From assembly GCA_023376005.1 (NCBI GenBank), contig CM042148.1, positions 75,201,710 to 75,265,709 on the forward strand: a stretch of DNA of 64,000 bases. The letters run 5' to 3'. Shown here piece by piece: positions 20,930 through 33,890 of this stretch (position 1 is its first letter; every line of letters starts with the position of its first letter). The DNA comes from Doryteuthis pealeii (taxonomy: Eukaryota; Mollusca; Cephalopoda; Myopsida; Loliginidae). The notes under the pieces are model-generated. The model was not told where the DNA came from. It ran no database searches and saw nothing but the letters and a program-made list of their open reading frames with translations. The translations under genes and the position numbers were made by a program.

Positions 20930-20931
<2 letters not shown>

Positions 20932-21445
20932 AGTCTAGCAGAATTATCTGCCGGGTTTGGAAAGTACATTTTAAAAAGGGCAATGGATTCTGATCGAAAG
21001 TTTATTTTGCTATAAGAAAATTTGCCATTTGTTTCTGTTTTTGTCAACAGATTTTTGTAAACATTATATCACATAATTGCTTGTCTACACGAGATATACA
21101 CTCCTGAATGTCAACCTGAAATTCTACACCACTCATCTAATCATTTGTCTTACTGTGATTGTCTTACTACATGATGAATAAAATCATCTGTTGTATGGAG
21201 CCTACGCTTAATGATTTGACAAGTTCAGATATCCCCAGAGAGAGTAATCACAACAGGGTAAATCTGAGGAGAACGTGTCACCCATCTGAGATTCTCTGGA
21301 AATAATTCTAGCAGAACATTCATAGATACCATCAGGACAACTGATATGCTATGACAGCAGCTGCTGCTCAAAGACATACCTTTCACTCACTCTCCGCAAC
21401 TAACACCTGTGTAGGACTAATTTTTAATGTGACCATTCTAACTGA

Positions 21446-21449
<4 letters not shown>
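20930..21449. other. Unannotated stretch
   Basis: No element or gene recognised between two (TA)n tracts. Confidence 0.5.
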
Positions 21450-21490
<41 letters not shown>

Positions 21491-21503
21491 ATATTATATA
21501 TAA
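21450..21503. repeat. (TA)n microsatellite
   Basis: Interrupted run of about 50 bp. Confidence 0.95.
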
Positions 21504-21709
21504 GGGTTTTGTAATTTGCTTGAAGCATTGTGTTTATATTGGTTTGTTGGTTGGTTTGAAGCTAATCACAATGCAAGTGTAAAGAAAAAAGAAAGTAACT
21601 GGTGTTGTTTGTTAACCCGTGATTTATTCTTAATTCTTAATATTTCGGGATATAAATCTCTTCTACAGAAGATCACTAGTACTGAAGTTGTTGCTAGTGG
21701 CTTTTCATT

Positions 21710-21713
<4 letters not shown>

Positions 21714-21800
<87 letters not shown>
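21714..21800. repeat. (TA)n microsatellite
   Basis: Pure run of about 86 bp. The 129-residue frame crossing it is not credible as a gene. Confidence 0.95.
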
Positions 21801-21805
<5 letters not shown>

Positions 21806-21840
21806 AGTATTCCAAAACGATGCATTTATTCTTGATAGTG

Positions 21841-21889
21841 AACTCGACGTTATAACGTTTCATTTTCTAGCAAACCTTCATCAGGAGTT
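21841..21889 (-). ncRNA. Hammerhead ribozyme-like motif
   Basis: On the minus strand, stem I AACTC (21,885-21,889) pairs with GAGTT (21,841-21,845). The core CTGATGA (21,878-21,884) and GAAA (21,858-21,861) are canonical. Stem III CGTTATAACG (21,848-21,857) is a perfect palindrome and the cleavage triplet is GTC. Stem II (21,862-21,877) pairs poorly, so it is probably weakened or inactive. Flanked by (TA)n on both sides within 45 bp. Confidence 0.6.
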
Positions 21890-21931
21890 GAGATGGAAGA
21901 ACTGATGCATGGGTAAGGGTGGATGAATGGA

Positions 21932-22744
<813 letters not shown>

Positions 22745-23165
22745 TGTACTGTCGGGCGGACTTAGAATACGATGACTGTATCCCCTGCAGAGGGATAGCC
22801 ACCTCGCCGAAAAATGGCGCGTCTAGAATATGCCACTAAACTGCATCTGATGGTGAGGCTCCAATTATAGATCTCTGGCGTTTGTCAGAAATTCCTTCTT
22901 TGCCATTATTTCCAAATCCATTCTGACCTAGAGTGCTAGTACCTGTCGGTCGGATTTAGAATATAATGACTATACCCTGTAGAGGGATACCCCACCCCTG
23001 AAAAATGGAACCCCCAGCATATGCCATTGAACTACATCTGTTGGTGAGGCCCCAGTTCTGGATCTCTGGGAATTTTCGAATACCTTTTAATTGCCATTAT
23101 TCCCTGGTCCATTCTGACTCGGAGTGGTAGTACCTACTAGGGTTCCATCTAAGGGTCAATAAATA
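22745..23165 (-). repeat. Family C repeats in tandem
   Basis: Two head-to-tail units of about 190 bp (starts near 22,750 and 22,944) share GGAAAAATGG-, GATCTCTGG- and TCCATTCTGAC-type segments of family C. Confidence 0.65.
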
Positions 23166-23760
23166 TGATGAAAAAATAATTTGGTTTGGTTTGGTTTAGT
23201 TTGGTTTGGTTTTACGGCATATCAACCTCAGTGGGTCATTTAATGCCGATAAAGTTTTGAAATAAATTCAATGCTTAACGGATAATACAATATTTTTTAT
23301 AAATACATTTGTCTATTTAACCCATCGATGGGACCCTAACAGGTACTACCACTCTGGGTCAGAGTGGACCAGGGAGCAATGGTGATAAAGGGGTGCTCCA
23401 CATTCCCCAAACCTCCAAAACTGGAACCTCACCATCAGATAGAGTTTAACGTCATTCCCAGGACATGTAGACCTTCTAGCACCCATATGATAAAAAGGGG
23501 TTGGGGCTTGCCATAAGGGCAGTAGGGTTGGGACAATCATATAGGTGCTAGGGCTTGACATGGCCAGCCGATTGATCGGAGGGGGTCTCTCCGACCGCCC
23601 GTCTAGCCTAAGTCATGGACTGCTCAGCCACCTGGGTTCTATCCTTAAGCATCACGGGTCGCCACCCACGGCCAACAGGTGGCCCCATTGAGGGAGTCTT
23701 ACCCCTCAGCAGAGGTGCAGTCGGTGCATTCTAACGCCCCAGCCGACAGGGCTGGATGAA
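23166..23760 (+). repeat. Family C repeat, opposite orientation, with GC-richer tail
   Basis: Begins with (TTTGG)n and TTTTACGGCATATCAACC, passes CCGATGGGACCC-type and CTCTGGGTCAGAGTGG segments, then TTTAACGTCATTCCCAGGA. With 22,745-23,165 it forms a large imperfect inverted pair. 23,560-23,755 is GC-richer and shares AGAGGTGCAGTCGG with 48,215-48,235. Confidence 0.6.
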
Positions 23761-24298
23761 AATATAAGTATTACTATGTAATACAAATAACTAATGCACA
23801 GTTGTATGATTTTAAGTATTCCTTATTGACCAATAGTAATATATACACAATTAAATGGGTTCAAGTAACTAATTCTGTTCAATAATAGTCGTTTTTCTGC
23901 ACACATTTATATGAGTTCATGTAACTAATAATAATAATTCTGAGTAAGCAATTATAGCTTCAAGTAACTGTTCTTAAAACAAATAATCAACACAGAGTTA
24001 TATGGTATCTAACATTCCAATCTAATAATTATCAGACAGGAGCAGTATCAATGGCGTAATTGCTAACGTGCATGACTGCGACATCGTAGTAAATGAGTTC
24101 GAACTGCAGTCGTGCTATTACGCTCACTTTCGGACTAATACCCTGGGAAATGTATGAACCCCTCACTCTCAGAAATGGGTGAAATTGTACCACTACTGTT
24201 CTACTACAAGGATGTATTTGACCAATAAGAGTAAGACTAACAGGACTACAAATCCAGATCAGGGTAGACCTGGACGTAATTTCAATGAAGGCTACTCT

Positions 24299-24770
24299 AG
24301 CCTTACCATCAGATGCAGTTTAGTTCCATACCCAGGACACCACATTTGGGGTGCAAGGGGTCTTATCATTCTTCCAGGGATACAGCCAGCATAATCGAAG
24401 TTTAGTTCTCATAAACATAGCCACAGTAATGGAGCCTCACCATCAGATGCATTTTAGAGGCATACCCAGGACTCCCGTTTTTAGGGGTGCAAGGGGTCTT
24501 ACCATTCTGCAGGGGAATACAGTCAGAATATTCTAAGCTTAGTTCTCACAAACATGGCTACAGTAATAGAGCCTCACCATCAGATGCAGTTTAGTGGCAT
24601 ACCCAGGACTCTTGTTCTTTTTTTTTTGGGGGGGGGTAAGGAGGTCTTACCGTTCTGTAGGGAATACAGTCAGCATATTCTAAGCGTAGTTCTCACAAAC
24701 ATGGAGCCTCGCCATCAGATGCAGTTTAGTGTCATACCCAGAGGTCAAAACTTTGCATATTCTGAGCCCC
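24299..24770 (+). repeat. Tandem array of about 135-bp units, four copies
   Basis: CCATCAGATGCAGTTTAG recurs at about 24,308, 24,438, 24,577 and 24,712, each followed by CATACCCAGGAC and ACAGTCAGCAT-type segments. The unit resembles part of family C, so this is a local amplification of it. Confidence 0.75.
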
Positions 24771-25059
24771 GCCGACGGAGCAAATGAAGTGTTGAATTCT
24801 AATTAATCTTTTAACTCTGAGGGAGAGTAGAATCATTACAACATTCTTTGCGTAAAAAAAGTTATCTGTGCGGATCATTAAAAAAATATGTGTTCCCTTT
24901 AAAGGAAATATTACAAAACACAGAAAAATATCTTTTTTATGAATGTGCAAGTTTAACCTCATCCATTCAACTCTCTTGAAAGTATAACATCGGATTATCA
25001 CCTTTGCTGAACTTTACGGAATTTCCTCGATGGAAAACTGTAAACTAATTATGAATTGG

Positions 25060-25690
25060 TTAAGAGAGAAAACAGAGAGAGAGAAAGAGAGAGAGAGAGA
25101 GATAGAAAGAAAGAAAAAAGAGAAAGAAAGATTGAGAGAAAGAGAGAGAAAGAAATAGTGAGATAGAAAGAAAGAAAAAAGAGAGAGAAAGAGAGAGAAA
25201 ATTGTGAAAGAAAGAGAGAGAAAGAAAGAAGGATGAAAAAAGAGTCAGAGAAAGAAAGAAAGAAAGACAGAAAGAGGGAGAGAGAAAGAAAGAAAGACAG
25301 AGAAAAAGAGAGAGAAAGAAAGAAAGAAGAGAGAAAAAAGAGAGAAAAGGAGAGAAAAAGAAAGAAAGAAAACCGAGAGTGGGAGGGAAGAGAAAGAGAG
25401 GGAGAGAGAGAGAGAAAGAAAGAAAGAATGAAAAAAGAGAGAGAAGAGAGTGAGAGAAAGAGAGAAATGGTGAGAGAAAGAAGAAAAAACGAAAGAACGA
25501 AAGAAAGAGAGAAAAAGAAAGAAGAGTCAAAAAAGAGAAAGAGAAAGAAAGAAAGAAAGAAAGAAAGAGGGAGATAGAGAGAAAGACTGAGAAAAAAGAA
25601 AAAGAAAAAAAAGAGAGAGAAAAGTAAAGACAGATAAAGAAAGAAAGAAAACAGAGAGAGAGGAGAGAGAGAGAAAGAGACAGAATAGAA
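25060..25690. repeat. Polypurine (GA/GAAA)n tract of about 630 bp
   Basis: Almost pure A/G on the plus strand. Long frames in both directions (up to 156 residues) are translated repeat. Confidence 0.95.
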
Positions 25691-25698
25691 GAGATTTT

Positions 25699-25778
25699 TT
25701 TGTATGTAGAAGATATTTTAAAAAATCTGAGCAGTTTATGCTCAGATTTTTAAAAAATATCTTCTTCATTATACAAAA
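25699..25778. repeat. Perfect-type hairpin
   Basis: Arms of about 35 bp (ATGTAGAAGATATTTTAAAA side and its complement) around a TTTA loop, directly at the end of the polypurine tract. A polypyrimidine tract starts 230 bp on the other side. Confidence 0.85.
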
Positions 25779-26005
25779 CCAATTTGTAATCCAAACAACA
25801 TTGGATAATCTCGACTTCTATACAAATAAATAATACCAAGATTACTAAATTTCAAAAAGCCATGGAGATATTTTGACCTGGAGATCTGAAGGATTTTATA
25901 GCCAAGACTTTACTAACTTGCTAAGAGGATGGAATCAATATGTTTATACAGACATATTGATTAACTATTTCTCTATACTCTCAATATCTTCATGGTGGCA
26001 CCACA

Positions 26006-26009
<4 letters not shown>

Positions 26010-26084
<75 letters not shown>

Positions 26085-26115
26085 GTATTTCTTTCTATTT
26101 ATCTTTTTCTCCTTC

Positions 26116-26199
<84 letters not shown>

Positions 26200-26257
26200 G
26201 TATTTCTCTCTATCTTTTTCTCTCTTCTATATGTATGTATGTATGTATGTATCTCTA

Positions 26258-26292
<35 letters not shown>

Positions 26293-26353
26293 ATATCTAT
26301 CTCTTTCTATCTCTGTCTGACTATTTAACTATCTTTTCCCTTCTATATGTATG

Positions 26354-26409
<56 letters not shown>

Positions 26410-26468
26410 CTCTGACTGTATTTCTCTCTATTTATCTTTTCTCCCTTCTATATGAATGTATGTATGTA

Positions 26469-26508
<40 letters not shown>

Positions 26509-26591
26509 TCTCTACCACTCTATCTATCTCTTTCTATCTCTGTCTGACTGTATTTAACTCTATCTTTTCTCCCTTCTATATGTATGCTTTA

Positions 26592-26628
<37 letters not shown>

Positions 26629-26720
26629 CTCTCACTCTCTGACTGTATTTCTCTCTATCTATTTTTCTCCCTTCTATACGTATGTATGTATGTATGTCTA
26701 TCTCTCTCTCCCTCTCCTCT

Positions 26721-26768
<48 letters not shown>

Positions 26769-26822
26769 GTATTTCTCTCTATCTATCTTTTTCCCCCTTC
26801 TATATGTATGTATGTATGTCTA

Positions 26823-26877
<55 letters not shown>

Positions 26878-26975
26878 TTCTCTCTACCGCTCTATCTATC
26901 TCTTTCTATCACTGTCTGACTGTATTTAACTCTATCTTTTTCTTCCTTCTATATGTATGTTACTCTCTCTCTCTT

Positions 26976-27034
<59 letters not shown>

Positions 27035-27107
27035 TTCTATCTCTGTCTGTCTGACTGTATTTCTTTCTATCGATCTTTTTCTCCCTTCTATATGTATGTC
27101 TGACTCT

Positions 27108-27170
<63 letters not shown>

Positions 27171-27314
27171 CCTTGATCTCCCTTCCTCTATTTCTCCCCC
27201 CACTTCTAGATACCTGTCTCTCAGACTTTCTCCCTCCCTTCTATATGTCTATCCCTCTCCCGATCTCACTTGCTCTATCTATGTTCATCTCCCTTCTAGA
27301 TGCCTGTCTGTTTG

Positions 27315-27392
<78 letters not shown>
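26010..27392. repeat. (CT)n polypyrimidine tract with embedded minisatellite, then (TA)n
   Basis: About 1.35 kb of (CT)n, broken at intervals of roughly 95-155 bp by a shared unit containing GACTGTATTTCTCTC, CTATCTTTTTCTCCC and TTCTATATGTATGTATG. These units occur at about 26,081, 26,195, 26,413, 26,547, 26,641, 26,765, 26,918 and 27,051. (TA)n follows at 27,356-27,391. Frames of up to 216 residues are artefacts. Confidence 0.9.
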
Positions 27393-27394
<2 letters not shown>

Positions 27395-27396
<2 letters not shown>

Positions 27397-27694
27397 ATCA
27401 AAAAATCCGGAGAAGAAATTTTCCTTGCGACATAGAAGGTTTTTTTTAATGTGTCGTAGTTTGCAGAGCTCAATGTGTGCTCTTATTGTCAGAGTCACAG
27501 AGCAAAATTATATAAGTAAAAAATATAACAGAAGATTTAGATTTTTTGCGTTTTAGCCTATTTCAGGAAGCTTAGACAAAGTGTCTAAAACCCCAATCAT
27601 TTGATGATTGAGGTTTTAGACACTTTGTCTAATCTTCCTGAAATAGGTTAAAACGCAAAAAATCTAAATCTTCTGTTATATTTTTTACTTATAC
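27395..27694. mobile_element. Snap-back element family E, copy 1
   Basis: A unique leader (27,395-27,510, with GAGCTCAATGTGTGCTCTTA and AGAGTCACAGAGCAAA) is followed by an almost perfect hairpin with arms of about 90 bp (27,511-27,694, centre near 27,602) and then (TA)n. Copy 2 at 51,957-52,161 shares the leader but has a different, shorter hairpin. In both copies the right arm copies the left. Confidence 0.75.
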
Positions 27695-27762
27695 ATATAT
27701 ATATATATATATATCTTTGTCTCCCTTCAATATGTCTCTCTCTATCTCTCTCTCTCTCTCTC

Positions 27763-27808
<46 letters not shown>
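27690..27808. repeat. (TA)n / (CT)n microsatellites
   Basis: (TA)n at 27,690-27,713, a short CT-rich stretch, and (TA)n at 27,766-27,808. Confidence 0.95.
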
Positions 27809-27810
<2 letters not shown>

Positions 27811-28021
27811 TATTGGGTAGGTATTTACCCAACCCGCCATCGTCAGCTGAGTTCCTAAACAATTCGACTTTTAATTAAGTTAAATTTACTGATTAACTCC
27901 ATCGCGCCCTCAGTACATGGATATATTGCAAACCTTATTAATTACGACGATCCTATAATAGAGATTGAAAAAGTAGATATTTTACTCAAGACATTCGCCA
28001 CGGATAGAATGTGACACAATA

Positions 28022-28310
28022 TATCGTGGTGCAATGGTTAGCAAGCCAGTTTCCTATAATTATTAATAGCGAGTTCAATCCTCGGTAGATGCCCCATACT
28101 TGTGACTTTGTGACAAGCCCTATCCGTGATGAACGGGTTGAGTAGATACTTAGGGTGTCTAATCATGGTGTAATGGTTAGCAAGCCTGTCTCCCAAATAC
28201 ATTATTGCTGAATAGCGAGTTCAATCCTCAGTGTATGTTCCTTAGTTGTGGCTTTATATCAAATCTTACCCGTGGTGAACGGGTTGGGAAAATATTTTGG
28301 GCGTATTCTG
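28022..28310 (+). mobile_element. tRNA-derived family D, tandem pair
   Basis: Two units 140 bp apart, each with a box A-like TGGTGCAATGGTTAGC or TGGTGTAATGGTTAGC (28,027 and 28,167) and a box B-like GCGAGTTCAATCCTC, then a TGGCTTTATATC / GAACGGGTTG tail. Same family as the array at 61,003-61,760. Confidence 0.75.
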
Positions 28311-28734
28311 AGCCTCGGCAATCGGCCTTTTAAATACTTGTTTTGGCCTTTTCCATTGTCCGTAGATCCAATACGGAGATTATTTTTGGCTTTAATCAAC
28401 TGGCTTCCTTGACTGTGACTGTTTGTTCGGCTAAAATTATTTCGAGTCTATCTCTACTATAGCCATTGATGAAGTCCTCTTTGCCTTGAGCATTAGTAAA
28501 CAGACTTTCCCAAAATATGACCGTGAAAGGGTCAATAAAGATATCCAGAAACTTTCGTATGATTTGAAAAACCTGTTCTTTTTCAGTAACAATTATAACA
28601 GAGTGCTGTAGACATTTCTGAGGTTCAGCTTAATCTGATAAAAGGCCATGTAGAAATGAGCGCTCAGTGATAATTAAAGTACAGGGCGGTCAAAAAGTTT
28701 TAACTTCAAATTAGTAAAAAGTATCAGCTGAATA
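28311..28734. other. Unannotated stretch
   Basis: No recognised feature. Confidence 0.45.
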
Positions 28735-28900
28735 GCGAAGACGTCTATCTGCTTTTCGCTAGGGAGATTGTTTATGCTGAGTTGGAGCACCACACCTATC
28801 ATTTTCTATGCTTTACCGTACAGATCAGATTACCCAAGCTGTGCTATTCATGCGCTGTGTTGGCGAGGACCGGTGTCAAACCCGGAACCTTCTGATTTCT
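28735..28900 (-). mobile_element. SINE family A, partial
   Basis: Minus-strand body and part of the head (GGTGTCAAACCCGGAACC-type box B region). The 5' box A end is missing. Confidence 0.7.
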
Positions 28901-28964
28901 ATTTAATCAACAATAATTATACATGAAATAAGCTGCTGGAAATTAAATAAAAAGTTATCATTGT

Positions 28965-28981
28965 TATTATTATTATTATTA

Positions 28982-29018
<37 letters not shown>
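28965..29018. repeat. (ATT)n microsatellite
   Basis: Tail of the adjacent minus-strand retrotransposon fragment. Confidence 0.95.
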
Positions 29019-29019
<1 letters not shown>

Positions 29020-29423
29020 GTTTTTCACACCAGCATTAACTGATGGTATATCCATGGAGTCTGAGTGACAACAAGTCTCCTCAGGTCTCCAGGACTCTTC
29101 TGAGTATTCTGGCAGATTGTAGTAGTGCAGTCGTCTGGATGGTTTCAATTCTTATTCTGATTTCCAGATTTTCCAGTCTTTTTTCCAAGCTTTTTGGAAC
29201 CGTTCCAAGTACACTAACTACAATTGGTATCACTGTGACTTTCATATTCCATAGCTTTTCAGTTCTCTAGCAAGGTCCAGGTATTTGTCCATCTTTTCGT
29301 TTTCCTTCATCTGATGTGATCTGTTGAAACTGCAAAATCCACCAGTTGACAAGTTCTTTCTTTTTTGTTAAAAACACTAGGACTGGTCTTCTTGCTGGGA
29401 TAAGGTGATCTGGTTTTATCGCA
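29020..29423 (-). pseudogene. R2-type retrotransposon 3' fragment, right side only
   Basis: Spans from a FAIKPDHLIPARRP-like start through a VIPIVVSVLGTVPK-like middle to the SARILRRVLET end, then (AAT)n at 28,965-29,018. It has no counterpart at the matching place in the left arm. The arm homology stops exactly at its boundary. Confidence 0.7.
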
Positions 29424-29695
29424 AAGTTCCTCTAGTCTCTTTTATTTTGGGGACCGTTCCAAGTGCTCCAACTACAATTGGTATCACTTTCACCCTCATA
29501 TTCAATATATTTTGCAATTCTATAGCAAGGTTTAGGAATTTGTCTATCTTTTCGCTTTCTTTCATAATCACCCTGTGATCTGCTTGAACTGAAAAATTTA
29601 CTAGTTCACATTTTTTTTACTCAATACTAGGTCTGGTCTTTTGGCTGGGATAAGGCCATCCGTCTTAATCTCAAAGTCTCAGATTCTTCTTCTTC

Positions 29696-29727
<32 letters not shown>

Positions 29728-29940
29728 TGTTTTTCACACCAGCATTAGCTGATGGTTTTTTACCGGAGTCTTAGTGACAACAAGGTCTCCAAGACTTATC
29801 TGAGTATTCTAGCCGATTTCAGCAATACAGTTGTCTGGATGGTCTCAATTCTTCCTCTGATTTCCAGTTCCTCCAGTCTTTTCTCCAAGATTTTTGGGAC
29901 CATTCCTAGTGCACCAACTACAATTAGTATCACTTTCGCC

Positions 29941-29996
<56 letters not shown>

Positions 29997-30187
29997 GAAT
30001 GTTTCACAACAGCGTTAGCTGATGGTGTTCCACTGGAGTCTGAGTGACAACAAATCTCCTCAGGTCTCCAGGACTCTTCTGAGTATTCTAGCCGATTGCA
30101 GCAGTGCAGTAGTCTGGATGGTCTCAATTCTTCCTCTGATTTCCAGATCTTCCAATCTTTTTTTCCAAGTTTATTGGGACTGTTCCA
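29424..30187 (-). pseudogene. R2-type retrotransposon fragments, right-arm set
   Basis: Three pieces matching left-arm copies C (29,424-29,700), B (29,735-29,945) and A (about 30,000-30,187), separated by (ATT)n tracts. All are 5'-truncated remnants of the last part of the reverse-transcriptase gene. Confidence 0.75.
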
Positions 30188-30189
30188 AA

Positions 30190-31020
30190 TTATACAGGGT
30201 GAGGCAAAATTATCTTTGTTGTATTAACTGCTCGTGCGCAGGGGTTAAGCATTAGTGGTACTATCTAACCAACATTTGGGAGGATAAGATTATAACTTTC
30301 CCAAATGAACGTAATCGTGTGATCGGAGTGTTGGATATTGTACAAACGGAAATAGGAATTTCCGGTTAGATTAAACAAAGCAAAGAAAAGACGACAAAAT
30401 TGACAAAGGAGTTAAGATGCCGGAAATAGATTTGATCGTTGACAAAACCGAACAAAGGAGGCGCGTAGGCGTTTTGAGATATACAAAAGTGCAAGACAGT
30501 TCGTTCCGATAATGACACTCGACAGTCAGTAGTGAACAGACCCCAGAGAGACAGCGAACGGAGAACGGAGTGACCGACGCGGTTACGCACCGCCGCAGCC
30601 AAGGGCGGTGAGACGTCACCGTAGAGGGCTACCTCACCATCCCAACAGCAGTAGAAGTCATTGTTAACCCTCGGTCATTTCATTGTCAAGCTCGCCGCCC
30701 ACCACGTACAGCCGAGAAGAAATAAAGTCAAAATTCCTACTATACCATGTGTTGTAGATTTCATTAAGCGACCACTATAATATATCGTCTAGGAATAGTG
30801 ACGATACCCGCTACGATACGTACGCCGATTTAGCAGCGTGAGTTTGAAGAAGCCGCTATATAACATATATAGTATAACAACGATTTAGTGTGTAAAGAAG
30901 GCGCTACAACAGGAGTTCGAAGTTAATTAATCTATCAAACGAAATATTTTCGCGTTAAAATTGTCCTGAATAGTCGCCATCTGTATCTCAATCGGACCCT
31001 GAAAATAGAATAAAAAGTTT
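30190..31020 (+). other. Possible LTR-like segment, right-arm copy
   Basis: Counterpart of 9,130-9,960 on the plus strand, with AATAAA near 30,720. Short frames on the opposite strand (76-82 residues) resemble no known domain. Confidence 0.3.
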
Positions 31021-31307
31021 AACAACTGTTTAGATGTTTGCATCACATGAACTACAACTCAACGTCCTGTTACCATCAAAGGTGAACCAGCCAATTGTGT
31101 GAAATGCGTTGCCTGTACAGATTCATTGATCTTCAAAGCCATATTATTAGACACCATTGGCACCAAGGGCGATGAAATCGATATTCTTATTCGTCGAATC
31201 ACTTATGTCACTTCTGACATATGAAAGGCGGTTTCCCCGAGCATAGGTCGCCACACACACACACACACATACACACACACACACACATATGTATATATGT
31301 GTGTATG

Positions 31308-31319
<12 letters not shown>

Positions 31320-31358
<39 letters not shown>

Positions 31359-31500
31359 GTCATCCACATACACGTGTTTCAGCGTTCCTCACCTCTTCAG
31401 TGTGCCCAGACACAACAACTATCCTTGGCTAGGGTCGAACTCAGACTGACTGTTTGCCAGCCTGATATCTTATCCCCTCAGCCACTGATAGCTGCTGTAC
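31320..31500 (-). mobile_element. SINE-like hammerhead element, right-arm copy
   Basis: Counterpart of 8,640-8,821, with box A (31,470-31,485) and box B (31,432-31,442) on the minus strand upstream of the hammerhead, and (TA)n downstream. Confidence 0.62.
31364..31404 (-). ncRNA. Hammerhead ribozyme-like motif, right-arm copy
   Basis: Counterpart of 8,727-8,768. Here GAAA is intact (31,377-31,380), stem III is the perfect palindrome CACGTG (31,371-31,376) and the cleavage triplet is GTA. Stem II is GGTG/CGCT with two wobble pairs, and stem I keeps at least four pairs. The two copies carry different lesions, so the ancestor was probably intact. Confidence 0.65.
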
Positions 31501-31504
31501 CGAG

Positions 31505-32866
31505 ACTGGTGTTTTTAAACTATTAAATACATAGGTTTGTTTATATATTTTTACGATCACAGAGAGATCAAGTTTCGCGAGTAAACTATCATTGCTTATA
31601 TCTTAGTAGTAGCGAAAGTTAATTCAAATCATCAATTAGAGAGCTCATACCAAATTTATGGGTGCATAGTGGGGGAAAATAAGTATTTTACCCTTTGCTG
31701 ATTTTCTGAGTTTGCCAACTTACAAAAATAGAAATGTTGTATAATTTTCAGGGTAGGTCCGTCTTGAAAGCGAATTTGCAGGCAGTTAACTCAACGACAA
31801 ACCTAATCCCCACTGCACTGAATATTGATTTAACTAGCAGGAACTGTGAATACACCACAGTATGATAATGATTTAATCATTACAACGTTTAATGTTTACT
31901 TAACAGCTATTGCAAAATACTTGAATATGCAAAACGTATGATAATCTTGAGCTATTTTAAAAAGTATGATTGAAACAGATTAGCGTTATCACTTCCACGC
32001 GCTCACTCCCTCTCTTTATCTAAATCTTATATATCAATAATATCTCTATGAAATTCTTAGTTAGATTTGCCTCAAAACAGCCCAGTGCATTTAGAATCCT
32101 GCAATGTCTCTTATATATCACTAAGAAATAAAGGTTTACGTAATATAGAGTGATGTTAATTTGCATACTGGTTGTAACAAACCTGGTTTATAATAAATTA
32201 TACTTGGTATATTAATCACTAATATTATTGTTATCCAACTTATTAAAATCAATCCTATCATGATTTTATATAGAAATCAATTAAAATATAATTAAAATAA
32301 GTATATAATCATTTATATGCGTTTCTTATTTAATTTCGTTAGTCTTTCTAATTTTAATATTTTCATACATTAGAATTAAAAATATACACTCGGCGAGGTG
32401 CATAATACTGCTGTATATCTAATGTTTATACGATCTATTGGTAGCCTTGGATGTGTGTGTTTTTGCAAAGGAGATATTGTTATGTAAAATACGTGAGACT
32501 ATCGCCTTATTGACAAACCTACGTATGTATACATAAATTGAGTTTGCATATTATCCAATATAAAAAAAAGAGGCTTGAGCGAAAGTGCAGATCCCTTAAA
32601 CATCAAAAATCTTCGATTAGTTCTTTTGCATAAATCAAAACATAGCATTTGTCTTAGTTTAAGAATATATTCTGTCCTATGTAACGTAATGTTGGCACAG
32701 GGGCCTATCGTTGGTATAAGACAGACAGCAATGGAATCTAGCCACTTTTCGCTAGCACTAAACCAGGGAGATTATTTTGAGTCTGAAATGTTGTGGTTCC
32801 TAACCGGCTAAGCTAAAGCGTGTCTCGGAAAGCCTCCGACTCCCAATTTCAGATTTGAGTAGCTCA

Positions 32867-32897
<31 letters not shown>

Positions 32898-33067
32898 CAC
32901 ACCAACATATATATATATAATATATATATATTATATATTTGAAGATCATGATGACGCATTGCAGCAGAACATGAATAGGCCGAGACGAATGCTTAACAAA
33001 GATAAGACGATTTCATATGGATATTAATGTTTTAGAAAATAAGAAGATAAATAGATAAAACGTTTAA

Positions 33068-33116
<49 letters not shown>

Positions 33117-33890
33117 TAAATATATACCTAACCCATTGCTTGAACCAGAATTGCGACACAAGCTCTATTGCTTTAACAGGTTTGAATTAACAAATTTCCT
33201 TCTCCTAGACTTGTTACCTTAGCCAAGGTTAAAGACCGAATCTGCCGTCCTATTTCACCTTAGCTGGAGGGTGAGGACAGTAGTTGTATGCATAACTCTC
33301 GCTGCCTTATATACGTATACGATATATATGTGGCCAATTAAATGTTACGAGGCTTTTTCGCATTCTTAGAAACTATTAAATGATATTTTATAAAATATTT
33401 GCTTCACTATAGGGTCACGTGATCACACAACAGTTACTTGTTTTTTATTTACATTCTGTTCTTATTTCGTAATTTTTGGTATCGTTTAGAAAACTTGGCC
33501 TTACTGTCTCTTTCCTACCACGAGGGCAATTACCGACGACTCTTGTGCTCGGCGCTGAAACAACGCAATCCACTTGTACTTGCGTTTTTTTAAAAGGTTC
33601 GTTTTCGCTTGTTCCAGCGTTAACTAATACAATTTTATTTCCCTTGATTAAATGGAGAGGGGATTCATGTTAACATTCTCCGCGCCTGAGCCAATATTCT
33701 TGGCCCGAGTGCATTAAAAAAAAAAAAAAATGCTTTACAAATGCGTTTGACACAATGTCACGCACGAATATCGCATTGGGAGAGATGCAAGGGTTTTGAA
33801 AGAAAATATGAACACCATGAATAAGCTGCCATTTCTCACACATTTCAAAAGCTATACGGGAACTTCTGTTCAGTTCGCCGCCATTCTGTC
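31505..33890. other. Right-arm counterparts of left-arm 6.3-8.6 kb
   Basis: Mirrors the left arm: Helitron-like F fragment (about 32,200-32,408), SINE A remnant (about 32,690-32,815), short microsatellites (32,864-32,938; 33,073-33,120) and SINE B 3' half (33,123-33,280). The rest has no recognised gene. Confidence 0.65.

Noticed and set aside
25060..27397. Frames of up to 216 residues rich in Ser-Leu or Glu-Arg-Lys
   Set aside because: Translations of (CT)n and (GA)n tracts in all frames, with no start context or domain.
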